Source: Acidimicrobiia bacterium
Lineage (GTDB): Bacteria > Actinomycetota > Acidimicrobiia > IMCC26256 > PALSA-610
Assembly: GCA_026002935.1 (NCBI GenBank)
Contig: BPGH01000001.1
Span: 1,971,965-2,035,964, forward strand
Reading direction: 5' to 3'
DNA: 64,000 nucleotides
Both the position numbers and the translations under genes were made by a program. This document shows positions 32,674 through 40,545 of this stretch, in pieces. The first letter of the stretch is position 1. Each line of letters starts with the position of its first letter. Below the pieces are notes generated by a model that made no database searches, was not told the origin of the DNA, and saw only the letters and a program-made list of their open reading frames with translations.

Positions 32674-32679
32674 TAGGTT
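32674..32679 (+). promoter_or_regulatory. -10-like hexamer (leaderless start at 32687)
   Basis: TAGGTT ends 7 nt before the GTG of the monophosphatase gene; no Shine-Dalgarno sequence is present. Confidence 0.4.
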
Positions 32680-32686
32680 TCCCCGG

Positions 32687-33463
32687 GTGGACGTCGAGAC
32701 GCACCTGTCGCTCGCGCTCGAGCTCGCCGACATCGCCGACCGGATCACCGTCGCCCGGTTCCGCGCCGACGACCTGCAGGTGGCCACGAAGCCGGACCTG
32801 ACCCCCGTCAGCGAGGCCGACGAGGCGGTGGAGCGGGCGCTGCGCGAGCGGCTCGCCGCGGTGACCCGGCACGCGGTGGTCGGCGAGGAGCTCGGGTACG
32901 CGGCCGCGCCCGACGGCAGCGACTACCGCTGGATCGTCGACCCGATCGACGGCACCAAGAATTACGTGCGCGGGGTGCCGATCTGGGCGACGCTCATCGG
33001 CCTGGAGCACGCCGGCGAGCTGGTGGTCGGCGTCGTGTCGGCACCCGCGCTGCACACGCGCTGGTGGGCCGGGCGGGGGCTCGGCGCGTTCCGCAACGGC
33101 AGCGTGCTGCGGGTCTCCGCCGTCGACGACCTCGCGGACGCGCAGGTCTCGTTCGCGTGGGACGGCCCGGACGCGTTCGCCGGCGACGGCATCGGCGGAC
33201 GGATGCTCGCGCTGTCGCAGCGCTGCTGGCGGGTCCGCGGGATCGGTGACTTCTGGCAGCACGTGCTCGTCGCGGAAGGCGCGTTCGACATCGCGATCGA
33301 CCCCGTGGTGTCGTTGTGGGACGTCGCCGCGCTCGTCCCGATCGTCGAGGAGGCCGGCGGGCGGTGGAGCACCACCGACGGGCGTGCCGACGCCGCGGGC
33401 GGGAGCTTCGTGTCCACGAACGGGCGGCTGCACGACGAGGTCGTCGCCGCGCTCGCGGTGTGA
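32687..33463 (+). CDS. hisN: inositol-monophosphatase-family phosphatase, probable histidinol-phosphatase
   Basis: Encodes 258 aa. The metal-dependent phosphatase motifs are present: GEELGY (~67-72), WIVDPIDGTKNYVRG (~83-97) and SLWDVAALVPIVEEAGG (~207-223). Among actinobacteria this subgroup includes HisN, which removes phosphate from histidinol phosphate; inositol-1-phosphatase is the alternative. It is a single gene, 223 bp after the glutamate dehydrogenase start and divergent from it. Confidence 0.82.
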   Translation: MDVETHLSLALELADIADRITVARFRADDLQVATKPDLTPVSEADEAVERALRERLAAVTRHAVVGEELGYAAAPDGSDYRWIVDPIDGTKNYVRGVPIWATLIGLEHAGELVVGVVSAPALHTRWWAGRGLGAFRNGSVLRVSAVDDLADAQVSFAWDGPDAFAGDGIGGRMLALSQRCWRVRGIGDFWQHVLVAEGAFDIAIDPVVSLWDVAALVPIVEEAGGRWSTTDGRADAAGGSFVSTNGRLHDEVVAALAV

Positions 33464-33522
33464 GCGGGCCGCGGGCCGCGCGGGCGGTCGTGTCGCGGTC
33501 CGGCCGGGCGCGGCGGGTGATC

Positions 33523-33528
33523 TAGCGT
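33523..33528 (+). promoter_or_regulatory. -10-like hexamer (leaderless start at 33536)
   Basis: TAGCGT ends 7 nt before GTG 33536. The alternative GTG at 33527 overlaps the hexamer, so the box helps decide the start. Confidence 0.45.
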
Positions 33529-33535
33529 GCCGGCC

Positions 33536-34855
33536 GTGTCGGAGGTGACGGTCGGGATCGACATCGGTACGTCGTCGGTGAAGGCGCTCGCGGCCGACGG
33601 TGACGGGCGCGTCGTCGCCCGGGCACGCGTGCCGCACGCGTTCCGCGTCCCGACCCCGCTGCGGTTCGAGCACGACGCGGCCGCGTGGTGCGACGGGCCG
33701 GTCGCGGCGCTCGAGCAGGTCGGCGCCGCACGCCCGCGTGGGGTCTGCGTCGCCGCGATGGTGCCGTCGCTCACCGCGGTCGACGCCGCGGGCCGGCCGT
33801 GCACGCCGGGCCTGCTCTACGGCGACGAGCGGGGCGACACCGGTTCGGCCGGGAGCCCGGCCGAGAGCGGCGAGCTCGCGGCGTTCCTCCGCTGGACCGC
33901 CCGCGAGCGTCCGGACGCGCACGGCTACTGGATGGCGCAGGCCGTCGCGAACCACGCGCTGAGCGGCCGCGCGGTGATCTCGACGACGGTCGCGGCGACC
34001 GCGTACCCGTTGTTCGACTGGAGCGCGTGGGACCCGCAGCGGGTCGAGGCATGCGGCGCGCGGGTCGGCCAGCTCCCCGACATCGAGGCCTCGGGCCGCC
34101 CGGTCGCGCAGGTGCGCGGCCACGAGGGCTGCGTCCTCGAGGCGGGCACGATCGACGCGTTCGGCGAGCAGCTCGTCGCGGGCGCCGACGAGCCGGGTGA
34201 CGTGCTGGTGATCCTCGGCACGACGCTGATCGTGTGGGCGGTCGTCCCCGAGGCCGTCGAGGCCGACGGGTACTTCTGCGTGCCGCACACCGCCCCGGGT
34301 GGCCGGTGGCTGTTCGGCGGGCCGAGCAACGCCGGCGGGCTGTTCGTGGACTGGGCGCGGCGGCTCCTCGGCGACGCGGCGGGCGCCCCGGTGACGGACG
34401 CCGCGCGCGTGCCGGTCTGGGTGCCGTACCCCCGCGGCGAGCGGGTGCCGCTGCACGACCGGGGCCGCCGGGCCCAGCTCCTCGACCTCGACCTCACCCA
34501 CGGCCCCGCGGCCGCGCTGCGGGCCGCGTACGAGGCGTCCGCGTTCGTCGTGCGCCGCACGATCGAAGCGTGCCCGGCGCCGGCGCGCCGGATCGTGGTC
34601 TCGGGCGGGGGGACGCAGGTTCCCGGGTGGGTGCAGGCGATCGCGGACGTGACGGGCCTGCCCGTGCTCCCCTGCGCCGTGCCCGAGGGGGCCGCGCTCG
34701 GCGCCGCGTTCCTCGCGCGGATGGCCGCGGGGCTCGAGACGTCGATGCAGGACGCGGCGCGCTGGGCCCGCCACGACCGCGAGGTCACGCCCCGCCCGGA
34801 CTGGGCGGCCGCGGCGGACGAGCGGTACGCGCGGTTCGCGGCGGCCGCCGGCTGA
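33536..34855 (+). CDS. FGGY-family carbohydrate kinase
   Basis: Encodes about 439 aa. The ATP-binding phosphate-1 motif is VGIDIGTSSVKALA near the N-terminus, and a second actin-fold motif VVSGGGTQVPGWVQAIADVTG appears at ~360. It should phosphorylate a sugar or polyol; xylulose-type substrates are common in this family but the specific one is unknown. It is somewhat shorter than typical xylulokinase (about 480-500 aa). The start is placed at GTG 33536 because of the hexamer 7 nt upstream. No sugar transporter or isomerase gene is adjacent. Confidence 0.85.
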   Translation: MSEVTVGIDIGTSSVKALAADGDGRVVARARVPHAFRVPTPLRFEHDAAAWCDGPVAALEQVGAARPRGVCVAAMVPSLTAVDAAGRPCTPGLLYGDERGDTGSAGSPAESGELAAFLRWTARERPDAHGYWMAQAVANHALSGRAVISTTVAATAYPLFDWSAWDPQRVEACGARVGQLPDIEASGRPVAQVRGHEGCVLEAGTIDAFGEQLVAGADEPGDVLVILGTTLIVWAVVPEAVEADGYFCVPHTAPGGRWLFGGPSNAGGLFVDWARRLLGDAAGAPVTDAARVPVWVPYPRGERVPLHDRGRRAQLLDLDLTHGPAAALRAAYEASAFVVRRTIEACPAPARRIVVSGGGTQVPGWVQAIADVTGLPVLPCAVPEGAALGAAFLARMAAGLETSMQDAARWARHDREVTPRPDWAAAADERYARFAAAAG

Positions 34856-34890
34856 CGTCCGCCCGGCGCGGGACGGCGCCCGACCGCCGC

Positions 34891-34896
34891 TAGCGT
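34891..34896 (+). promoter_or_regulatory. -10-like hexamer upstream of the DUF3558-like lipoprotein gene
   Basis: TAGCGT lies 10 nt before GTG 34907, which is probably the original start of the lipoprotein gene before the 11-bp duplication at 34938-34959 put it out of frame. Confidence 0.45.
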
Positions 34897-34937
34897 TGCC
34901 GCATCGGTGACGCGAGCGCGACGACCTCGAGACGGGC

Positions 34938-34959
34938 CCGGCGCGGCCCCGGCGCGGCC
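34938..34959 (+). repeat. 11-bp tandem duplication that frameshifts a signal peptide
   Basis: CCGGCGCGGCC occurs twice in tandem (34938-34948 and 34949-34959). Removing one copy joins GTG 34907 in frame to the lipoprotein and restores a basic n-region (TRARRPRDGPGAARA) before the hydrophobic core. Confidence 0.85.
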
Positions 34960-34965
34960 CGCGCC

Positions 34966-35661
34966 GTGCTCGCCGTCGCGCTCGTCGCCACCGTCGTGGT
35001 CCTCGCGGGTTGCGACGACGGCGGCGACGACCCCGCCGACCAGGTGCGCGACGCGGTCGCGGGCCGCGAGCCGGACGAGGAGGGCTGGCAGGAGCTCGCC
35101 GACGACGTCGAGCGCAACCCCCGCGCCGTCCTCGACGTCGACCCGTGCGCGCTGCTCACCCGCGACGACGCGGGCGCGCTCTTCGGCGTCGAGGCCCACG
35201 AGCAGCGCAGTTCCGAGCCGGCGCGGGTCGGCGTCGCGTGCATCTGGGCCGGCGTGGAGGGCTCGGAGGACGAGGAGGTGAACCACTTCCTGCAGTTCCG
35301 GGCCTACGACGGCGAGGCGTACTACGGCGAGGTGATCTACGCGCAGGAGGACCGCCAACAGGTCGCGGAGCTGGGCGAGCGCGCGTTCGCCGCACGCGAC
35401 CCGGTGCACGGCGGGGTCGACGTGGAGTGGGTGCAGGACGGGCGGACCTTCTCCATCAACTACTCCACCTTCTCGTTCGCGGACGACACCAGCGACGACG
35501 AGGCGATGCGGCGCCTCGACGAGGTCGTCGAGCTCGCGCGCCGCGTGGCGCGCCGGGCCGAGCGGATGATCCCCGCGCCCGGCGCGGGCGCGACCACCGC
35601 GACGACCGCGACGACCACGACCACCACCACCACGGGGAGCGAAGGGGGCACGGGCGGTTGA
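34966..35661 (+). CDS. DUF3558-like lipoprotein, signal peptide frameshifted
   Basis: From GTG 34966 it encodes 231 aa: a hydrophobic core ending in lipobox LAGC, then an acidic domain with DPCALLTRDDAGALFGVEA and a Cys in GVACIWAG, matching DUF3558-type lipoproteins, and a Thr-rich C-terminal tail. This start lacks the positive n-region a signal peptide needs. The likely original start is GTG 34907, put out of frame by the 11-bp tandem duplication at 34938-34959. The protein may therefore be poorly exported, or the duplication may be an assembly artefact. The stop overlaps the TTG start of the ferredoxin gene. Confidence 0.75.
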   Translation: MLAVALVATVVVLAGCDDGGDDPADQVRDAVAGREPDEEGWQELADDVERNPRAVLDVDPCALLTRDDAGALFGVEAHEQRSSEPARVGVACIWAGVEGSEDEEVNHFLQFRAYDGEAYYGEVIYAQEDRQQVAELGERAFAARDPVHGGVDVEWVQDGRTFSINYSTFSFADDTSDDEAMRRLDEVVELARRVARRAERMIPAPGAGATTATTATTTTTTTTGSEGGTGG

Positions 35662-35873
35662 GCGGGCAGATCGAGATCGAGATCGACCGGGAGCTGTGCA
35701 TGGGGTCGGGCAACTGCTCGTTCTGGGCGCCGGGCGTGTTCGACCTCGACGACGACGGCATCGCGGTCGTCGTCGACGTGACGGCGCAGCCGCAGGACAA
35801 GATCGTGCTCGCCGCGCAGGGCTGCCCGACCCAGGCGATCCGGGTCCGCCGGGACGGCGAGCGGATCGCCTGA
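35658..35873 (+). CDS. small [3Fe-4S]-type ferredoxin
   Basis: Encodes 71 aa from a TTG start overlapping the previous stop. Cysteines lie in LCMGSGNCSFWAPGVF (two, spaced C-x5-C) and GCPTQAI (one), the pattern of the single-cluster ferredoxins that reduce cytochromes P450 in actinobacteria. The acidic middle (DLDDDGIAVVVD) is also typical. No P450 gene is in the window, so the partner is unknown; the acyl-CoA genes downstream suggest a catabolic monooxygenase. Confidence 0.85.
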   Translation: MSGQIEIEIDRELCMGSGNCSFWAPGVFDLDDDGIAVVVDVTAQPQDKIVLAAQGCPTQAIRVRRDGERIA

Positions 35874-35919
35874 GGGCCGGGCGCGGCCGCCGGGGCCGGG
35901 CCGAGCCGGCGCCGCCGAG

Positions 35920-35935
35920 CTGACGGCGGCGTCAG
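35920..35935. promoter_or_regulatory. acyl-CoA-regulon operator copy 2
   Basis: CTGACG-GCGG-CGTCAG, perfect 6-bp arms, ends 20 bp before the ATG of the fused acyl-CoA dehydrogenase gene. A weak -10-like GACGAT lies between. Confidence 0.7.
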
Positions 35936-35955
35936 GTCCGTGCGACGATGCGCCC

Positions 35956-38079
35956 ATGGCGATCGGCATCACCGACGAGCACGAGGAGCTGCGCCGCGCC
36001 GTCCGCCGGTTCGTCGAGACGCACGTCCCGCCCTCCGTCGTGCGGTCCGCGCTCGAGGCGGACACGGACGCGCGCCCGGCGTTCTGGCCGGCGCTCGCCG
36101 CGCCCGGCTGGATCGGCCTCCACCTCGCCGAGGAGCACGGAGGGGCGGGCTGCGGCCTCGTCGAGCAGGCGGTCGTGCTCGAGGAGCTCGGCCGCGCGGC
36201 GGCGCCCGGGCCCTACCTGCCCACGGTCGCCGCCGCCGCGGTGATCCAGGCCGCGGGCGGCCCCGCCGCCCGCGAGCTGCTCGGGCGGATCGCGGCGGGG
36301 GGGCTGACCGCGGCGATCGTGCTGCCCGGCTGCGACGCGGCCCTCGGCGGCGCCCTCGCCGATGTCGTCGTCGCCCGCACCGCCGGTGGCTGGGCCGCGC
36401 TCGACGCCCGCCCCGGGGTGGTGACCGAGGTGCGCGGCGTCGACCCGACCCGGTGGATGGCCCGCGTCGACCCGGACGCGGCCGCCCCTCCCGACCCGTC
36501 GCGCCGGCTGGGCGCGATCGACGACGCACGGGTCGCGGCCGTCGCGTCCGTGCTCTTCGCCGCCGAGGCGATCGGCGTCGCGCAGTGGTGCGTCGAGACC
36601 GCCGCCGAGTACGCGAAGGTCCGGGTCCAGTTCGGGCGGCCGATCGGGCAGTTCCAGGGCGTGAAGCACCGGTGTGCCGACATGCTCGCCCGCCTCGAGC
36701 TCGCCCGCGCCGCGGTGTGGGACGCGGCGCGCGCCGTGGACGACCAGGACGACGGTGCCGCGATCGCGGTCGCGGCGGGGGTGGCCCTCGCGCTCGACGC
36801 CGCGTTCGCGAACGCCAAGGACTGCATCCAGACGCTCGGCGGCATCGGCTTCACCTGGGAGCACGACGCCCACGTGTACCTGCGGCGCGCGACCGCGTTG
36901 CGCCAGCTCGCGGGCCCGCCGGACGAGTGGCGGGCGCGCGCCGCCCGGGCCGCGCTCGCCGGGAGCCGGCGGCGGCTCGGCGCGCAGCTGCCGCCCGAGG
37001 CCGAGGCGCTGCGCGCCGAGGTCCGCGCCTTCCTCGAGGAGATCCGCGACCTGCCGCCGCCCCGCCGGCGCGAGCGGATGGCCGAGGAGGGCTACCTCAC
37101 GCCCGGGTGGCCGCGGCCGTGGGGCCGTGACGCCTCGGCGCTGGAGCTGCTCGTGATCGAGGAGGAGTTCCGCGCCGCGAAGGTCACCCGCCCGTCGATC
37201 ATGGTCGGGGCGTGGGCGCTGCCCAACCTGATCGTGTACGGCACCCCCGCGCAGCAGCAGCGGTGGATCATGCCGACCCTGCGCGGCGAGATCACGTGGT
37301 GCCAGCTCTTCAGCGAGCCGGGCGCCGGATCGGACCTCGCGGCGCTGTCGACGCGCGCGACGCGCGTGGAGGGCGGCTGGCTGCTCGACGGCCAGAAGGT
37401 GTGGACGTCGATGGCCCAGCAGGCCGACTGGGGCATCTGCCTCGCGCGGACGGATCCCGAGGCGCCGAAGCACGAGGGGATCTCGTGCTTCATGGTCGAC
37501 ATGCGCTCGCCCGGCATCGAGGTGCGTCCGCTGCGCGAGCTGACCGGGCAGGCGATGTTCAACGAGGTGTTCTTCGATGGGGTGTTCGTCCCCGAGGACT
37601 GCCTCGTCGGCAAGGAGAACGAGGGCTGGCGCTGCGCCCGCACGACCCTCGCGAACGAGCGGGTGTACATGGGCGGGAGCAACACGATCGGCGGCGGCGT
37701 GGTCGGGGTCCTGCGCGCGCTCGGCGACCGGGGCCTCGCCGACGACCGCCACGCGCTCGTGCAGGCCGGCGACCTCGTCGTCACGGGCCACGCGCTCGCC
37801 GTGCTCGGCTTCCGCATGACGCTGCAGGCCCTCGCCGGCGCGGACCCGTCCGGCTCGGAGGCGGCGGTGCGCAAGCTGCTCGGGGTCCAGCACGACCAGC
37901 TCGTGCAGGAGGTCGGGATGGGGCTCATGGGGCCCGACGCCGCCCTCGACGAGGGGGAGGCGGCCGGCTGGGTCGCCGCGTTCCTGTTCAACCGCTGCCT
38001 CACGATCGCGGGAGGCACGAGCGACATCCAGCGCAACGTGATCGCGGAACGGCTGCTGGGCCTGCCCCGCGACCCGTGA
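35956..38079 (+). CDS. fused two-domain acyl-CoA dehydrogenase (FadE34/ChsE3-like)
   Basis: Encodes 707 aa made of two acyl-CoA dehydrogenase modules. The first (~1-325) ends with VQFGRPIGQFQGVKHRCADM and LGGIGFTWEHDAHVYLRRA. After a linker near 325-345 the second (~345-707) has CQLFSEPGAGSD, LDGQKVWTSMAQQADW, PGIEVRPLRELTG and GGTSDIQRNVIAERLLGLPR. FadE34 of M. tuberculosis has the same two-module layout and similar length (about 711 aa) and acts on a steroid side-chain CoA ester. The halves correspond to the separate proteins at 42231-43289 and 43350-44540. An FAD enzyme oxidising a branched or cyclic acyl-CoA is likely. Confidence 0.9.
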   Translation: MAIGITDEHEELRRAVRRFVETHVPPSVVRSALEADTDARPAFWPALAAPGWIGLHLAEEHGGAGCGLVEQAVVLEELGRAAAPGPYLPTVAAAAVIQAAGGPAARELLGRIAAGGLTAAIVLPGCDAALGGALADVVVARTAGGWAALDARPGVVTEVRGVDPTRWMARVDPDAAAPPDPSRRLGAIDDARVAAVASVLFAAEAIGVAQWCVETAAEYAKVRVQFGRPIGQFQGVKHRCADMLARLELARAAVWDAARAVDDQDDGAAIAVAAGVALALDAAFANAKDCIQTLGGIGFTWEHDAHVYLRRATALRQLAGPPDEWRARAARAALAGSRRRLGAQLPPEAEALRAEVRAFLEEIRDLPPPRRRERMAEEGYLTPGWPRPWGRDASALELLVIEEEFRAAKVTRPSIMVGAWALPNLIVYGTPAQQQRWIMPTLRGEITWCQLFSEPGAGSDLAALSTRATRVEGGWLLDGQKVWTSMAQQADWGICLARTDPEAPKHEGISCFMVDMRSPGIEVRPLRELTGQAMFNEVFFDGVFVPEDCLVGKENEGWRCARTTLANERVYMGGSNTIGGGVVGVLRALGDRGLADDRHALVQAGDLVVTGHALAVLGFRMTLQALAGADPSGSEAAVRKLLGVQHDQLVQEVGMGLMGPDAALDEGEAAGWVAAFLFNRCLTIAGGTSDIQRNVIAERLLGLPRDP

Positions 38080-38097
38080 GCCGGGGCCGGCACGGGG

Positions 38098-38103
38098 TAC
38101 GGT
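38098..38103 (+). promoter_or_regulatory. -10-like hexamer (leaderless start at 38111)
   Basis: TACGGT ends 7 nt before the ATG of the zinc-ribbon gene; no ribosome site is visible. Confidence 0.4.
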
Positions 38104-38110
38104 GCCGGCG

Positions 38111-38431
38111 ATGCAGTGCCCGGTGTGCGACGTGACCCTCGTGATCTCGAGCCGGGAGGGGATCGAGATCGACCACTGTCCCCAGTGCCGCGGCGTGTGG
38201 CTCGACCGCGGGGAGCTCGACAAGATCATCGAGCGGGCCGCGCCGGCGATCGCGCGCGAGTCGGTGCGTGCGCCGGGCGGCCGCCCGGGCCGCGACGACC
38301 GCGACCGCCCCGAGCGCGACCGGTACGACCGTGACCGCTACGACGACCGCTACGACGACCGCTACGACGACCGGTACGACCGCAGGCGCCGGCGGCGGTC
38401 GTTCCTCGAGGACCTGTTCGACTTCGACTGA
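38111..38431 (+). CDS. TFIIB-type zinc-ribbon protein with Arg/Tyr/Asp-rich repeats
   Basis: Encodes 106 aa. The N-terminal zf-TFIIB domain has CPVC (3-6) and CPQCRGVWLDRGELDKII (~27-44), a common small bacterial zinc ribbon. The C-terminal half is low complexity: Arg/Asp-rich, then repeated YDDR units from a tandem TACGACGACCGC-like DNA repeat, ending in a basic stretch and the acidic FLEDLFDFD. Function is unknown. The tail is likely disordered. Confidence 0.8.
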   Translation: MQCPVCDVTLVISSREGIEIDHCPQCRGVWLDRGELDKIIERAAPAIARESVRAPGGRPGRDDRDRPERDRYDRDRYDDRYDDRYDDRYDRRRRRRSFLEDLFDFD

Positions 38432-38474
38432 GCCGGGCCCGGGCGGTCGCCGCGGCGGGGGCGGGCCGGGGCGC

Positions 38475-39038
38475 TCAGCGCCCGAGCTCCTCGAGCGCGG
38501 CCCGCAGCGCGCCGAGGTCGGCGAGCACGGCGTCGAGCGCGGCATCGGCCTGGGGGTTCGTCCCGAGCGCGAGCTCCGCCGCACGGGCGAGCGCGGTCTC
38601 CAACCGCAGTTCGACGCGGCGCAGCTCGTCCGCGGTGGCGTCGAGGCCGTTGTGGAGGCGGTTGAGCGACGAGAACTGCTCGGCGAGCAGGGCGACCTCC
38701 GCGTCGGCCGAGGCGCGTTCGGCCGATCCCGGTGGCAGTCGGGCCGCCCGGCGGCGTGCGTCCTTCAGCCGGGCGCCGACGGAGTCGAGCGCGATGCCGG
38801 CGAGGGTGCGCTCGGTCTCCTGGGCGCGCGCCGCCGTCCGCCACGCCTGCTCGACGCCGAGGTCGAGCTGGGCGGAGAGCTCCTCGAGGCGGGCGCGCAA
38901 CGGGCCGCCGGGCGTGCGGGCCACGACCTCGCGGTAGCGGTCACGCGCGGCGACGGCGCGCGCGACCGGCTCGCGCCAGCGCCCGGTCAACTCCTCGATC
39001 GGGGGCCCGGCGGCGCGGGCCCGGCGGCGGCGCAGCAC
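38475..39038 (-). CDS. hypothetical coiled-coil protein
   Basis: Encodes 187 aa, nearly all helix: a basic N-terminus (MLRRRRARAAG), then LEELSAQLDLGVEQAW, VALLAEQFSSLNRLHNGLDA and LRRVELRLETAL. No signal or membrane segment is seen. GTG is 6 nt after a TAACCT hexamer that shares bases with the upstream gene's stop. A short GGGCGC-TCA-GCGCCC hairpin surrounds its own stop codon (38469-38483). No family recognised. Confidence 0.65.
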   Translation of the reverse strand: MLRRRRARAAGPPIEELTGRWREPVARAVAARDRYREVVARTPGGPLRARLEELSAQLDLGVEQAWRTAARAQETERTLAGIALDSVGARLKDARRRAARLPPGSAERASADAEVALLAEQFSSLNRLHNGLDATADELRRVELRLETALARAAELALGTNPQADAALDAVLADLGALRAALEELGR

Positions 39039-39044
39039 CCGCCG

Positions 39045-39050
39045 AGGTTA
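39045..39050 (-). promoter_or_regulatory. -10-like hexamer of the coiled-coil gene
   Basis: TAACCT on the minus strand ends 6 nt before GTG 39038. Its first three bases are also the TAA stop of the RNA-ligase-like gene, so the two genes can be transcribed separately. Confidence 0.35.
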
Positions 39051-39509
39051 GGCCGCGGCGAACGGGAACCGGTCGACGACCTCCCATTCGCCGTCGCGGG
39101 TGTGGACGAGCTGCGCCTCCGCGACGTGCACCCGCCACGGCAGGCCCTCCGGCTCGGCCCCGTCGTCGATCGTGACGTGCGGGACGATGTCGTCGAACGC
39201 GCCCTCGTAGGGCGGCGTGTCCGGGTAGCGCGCCGCGAGCGCCTTCGTGATCGCCTGGAACGGTTCCTCGGGCTCCGGGGCGAGATACCGGATCCCGGCC
39301 GGGAAGGTGCGCACCTCGACGAGGGCGCAGTCGAACGGCTCGACGTGCGCGAACAGCTCGCGCAGCTCCGTGCGCAGCGCCTCGTCGAGGCGGTGGCGGG
39401 GGCGGAAGGGCGCGAGCAGCGTGACGTGCGGGTGCGCGGCGACCGACGCGGCCTCGGGCACGGGCACCACGATGCCGGTGATCTCGGGGGGGAGGTTCGG
39501 CTGGGTCAT
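39048..39509 (-). CDS. 2'-5' RNA ligase / 2H phosphoesterase superfamily protein
   Basis: Encodes 153 aa. Two His-x-Thr motifs are present, PHVTLLAPF (~28-36) and PHVTIDD (~114-120), the pair of active-site histidines that define the 2H family. It may act on cyclic phosphate ends of RNA or nucleotides. The ATG at 39509 gives MTQPNLPPEITG. It stands alone between the coiled-coil gene and the divergent DUF35 gene. The gene-free part of 39510-39767 holds only the operator and -10 box described below. Confidence 0.8.
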   Translation of the reverse strand: MTQPNLPPEITGIVVPVPEAASVAAHPHVTLLAPFRPRHRLDEALRTELRELFAHVEPFDCALVEVRTFPAGIRYLAPEPEEPFQAITKALAARYPDTPPYEGAFDDIVPHVTIDDGAEPEGLPWRVHVAEAQLVHTRDGEWEVVDRFPFAAA

Positions 39510-39727
39510 CGGACGCCACCGATCCGACGCCGGGCGGCCGGCGGACGGGCAACGGAGCCCCGGCCGCGGGCCCGCGGGGTCCACGCCGCGTGCACGGAGC
39601 GCGGATCGTAGGGTCCGGCCCGCCGAACGACGCGGATGCCCGCCGCGCCGGCGCGGCCGACCGCGCGGCCGTTCCTCGGGGGGCCCGGCGCCCGCGTCCG
39701 CCCCGGGCCGGTGCCGGGGCGAAGGAG

Positions 39728-39743
39728 TTGACGTTCGTGTCAG
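39728..39743. promoter_or_regulatory. acyl-CoA-regulon operator copy 3
   Basis: TTGACG-TTCG-TGTCAG lies 24 bp before the ATG of the first DUF35 gene. Its left half, TTGACG, also looks like a -35 box, so a bound repressor would block RNA polymerase. Confidence 0.65.
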
Positions 39744-39752
39744 GTCCGCGCG

Positions 39753-39758
39753 TACGCT
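39753..39758 (+). promoter_or_regulatory. -10-like hexamer (leaderless start at 39768)
   Basis: TACGCT is 19 nt after TTGACG (39728-39733) and 9 nt before the ATG, making a near-complete promoter with operator overlap. Confidence 0.5.
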
Positions 39759-39767
39759 TCGCCGCCG

Positions 39768-40190
39768 ATGCGGTTCGACCTGCCGACGCCCGACGCGGAG
39801 ACGCAGCCCTTCTGGGACGCGTGCCGGGAGGGCCGGTTCCTGCTCCGGCACTGCGGCGCGTGCGGGCGTCACCACCACTACCCGCGGCCGTTCTGCCCGT
39901 TCTGCTGGAGCGAGGACGTCACCTGGACCGAGGCGAGCGGCCGGGCGACGCTCTACACCTACTCCGTCGTGCGCCAGAACGACCTGCCGCCGTTCCCCGA
40001 GCGGGTGCCGTACGTCGCCGCGATCGTGGAGCTGGCCGAGGGCCCGCGGGTCATGACCAACCTCGAGGGCGTCGAGCCGGAGGCGATCGAGATCGGCATG
40101 GACCTCGAGGTCGACTTCCGGCCCATCTCCGACGACGTCACGATCCCGGTGTTCCGCCCGGCGGGCACGGCCGCGGGCGCCGCCCGGTAG
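39768..40190 (+). CDS. DUF35 zinc-ribbon/OB-fold protein
   Basis: Encodes 140 aa. The zinc ribbon has CGACG (~29-33) and CPFCW (~44-48). The OB-fold shows ATLYTYSVVRQ and PYVAAIVELAEGPRVMTNLEG. DUF35 proteins bind CoA esters and partner thiolase-fold enzymes, for example with Ltp2 in steroid side-chain cleavage. It is first in a four-gene unit ending with a thiolase-fold gene. The operator and -10 box upstream put it under the proposed regulon. Confidence 0.88.
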   Translation: MRFDLPTPDAETQPFWDACREGRFLLRHCGACGRHHHYPRPFCPFCWSEDVTWTEASGRATLYTYSVVRQNDLPPFPERVPYVAAIVELAEGPRVMTNLEGVEPEAIEIGMDLEVDFRPISDDVTIPVFRPAGTAAGAAR

Positions 40191-40193
40191 CGT
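40188..40193 (+). promoter_or_regulatory. -10-like hexamer (start at 40202)
   Basis: TAGCGT, overlapping the TAG stop of the DUF35 gene, ends 8 nt before GTG 40202; a possible internal leaderless promoter. Confidence 0.35.
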
Positions 40194-40201
40194 CGCCCGT
40201 C

Positions 40202-40543
40202 GTGGACGAGCAGGACTGGAACTTCCCGTTCGAGGAGCCGCTGCACGAGGTGTTCCCGCAGCTCCACGCGGCGCAGAACGCGTGGATGTCGCAGATCGAC
40301 TCGCTGCGGGCGCCCGACCGCAAGACCCACGAGCTGATCCGCATGGTCGTCACGGTCGCCCTGCGCAACCCGGCCGGGGTGGCACGGCACGCCCGGCTCG
40401 CGCGGGAGGTCGGTGCGACCTGGGAGGAGATCCTCGGCTCGATCATGTTGACCACGCCGGGCCTCGGGCTGCTGCCCGCGGTCGAGGCGATCCCGCACGC
40501 CCGCCGCGGCTACGAGGCCGCGCGCGAAGCCGAACAGGAGTGA
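40202..40543 (+). CDS. carboxymuconolactone-decarboxylase/AhpD-like protein
   Basis: Encodes 113 aa, all helical: KTHELIRMVVTVALRNPAGVARHARLAREVGATWEEILGSIMLTT is the CMD fold pattern. The CxxC of peroxidase-active AhpD proteins is missing, so redox activity is unlikely. It sits between two DUF35 genes. Role in the pathway is unknown. Confidence 0.8.
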   Translation: MDEQDWNFPFEEPLHEVFPQLHAAQNAWMSQIDSLRAPDRKTHELIRMVVTVALRNPAGVARHARLAREVGATWEEILGSIMLTTPGLGLLPAVEAIPHARRGYEAAREAEQE

Positions 40544-40545
40544 CG

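Noticed and set aside
28545..32801. A very long open frame on the plus strand opposite the glutamate dehydrogenase gene
   Set aside because: It is the antisense shadow of a well-recognised 1603-aa enzyme; high G+C removes stop codons from opposite frames, and its translation is Arg/Val/Gly-rich with no family motif.
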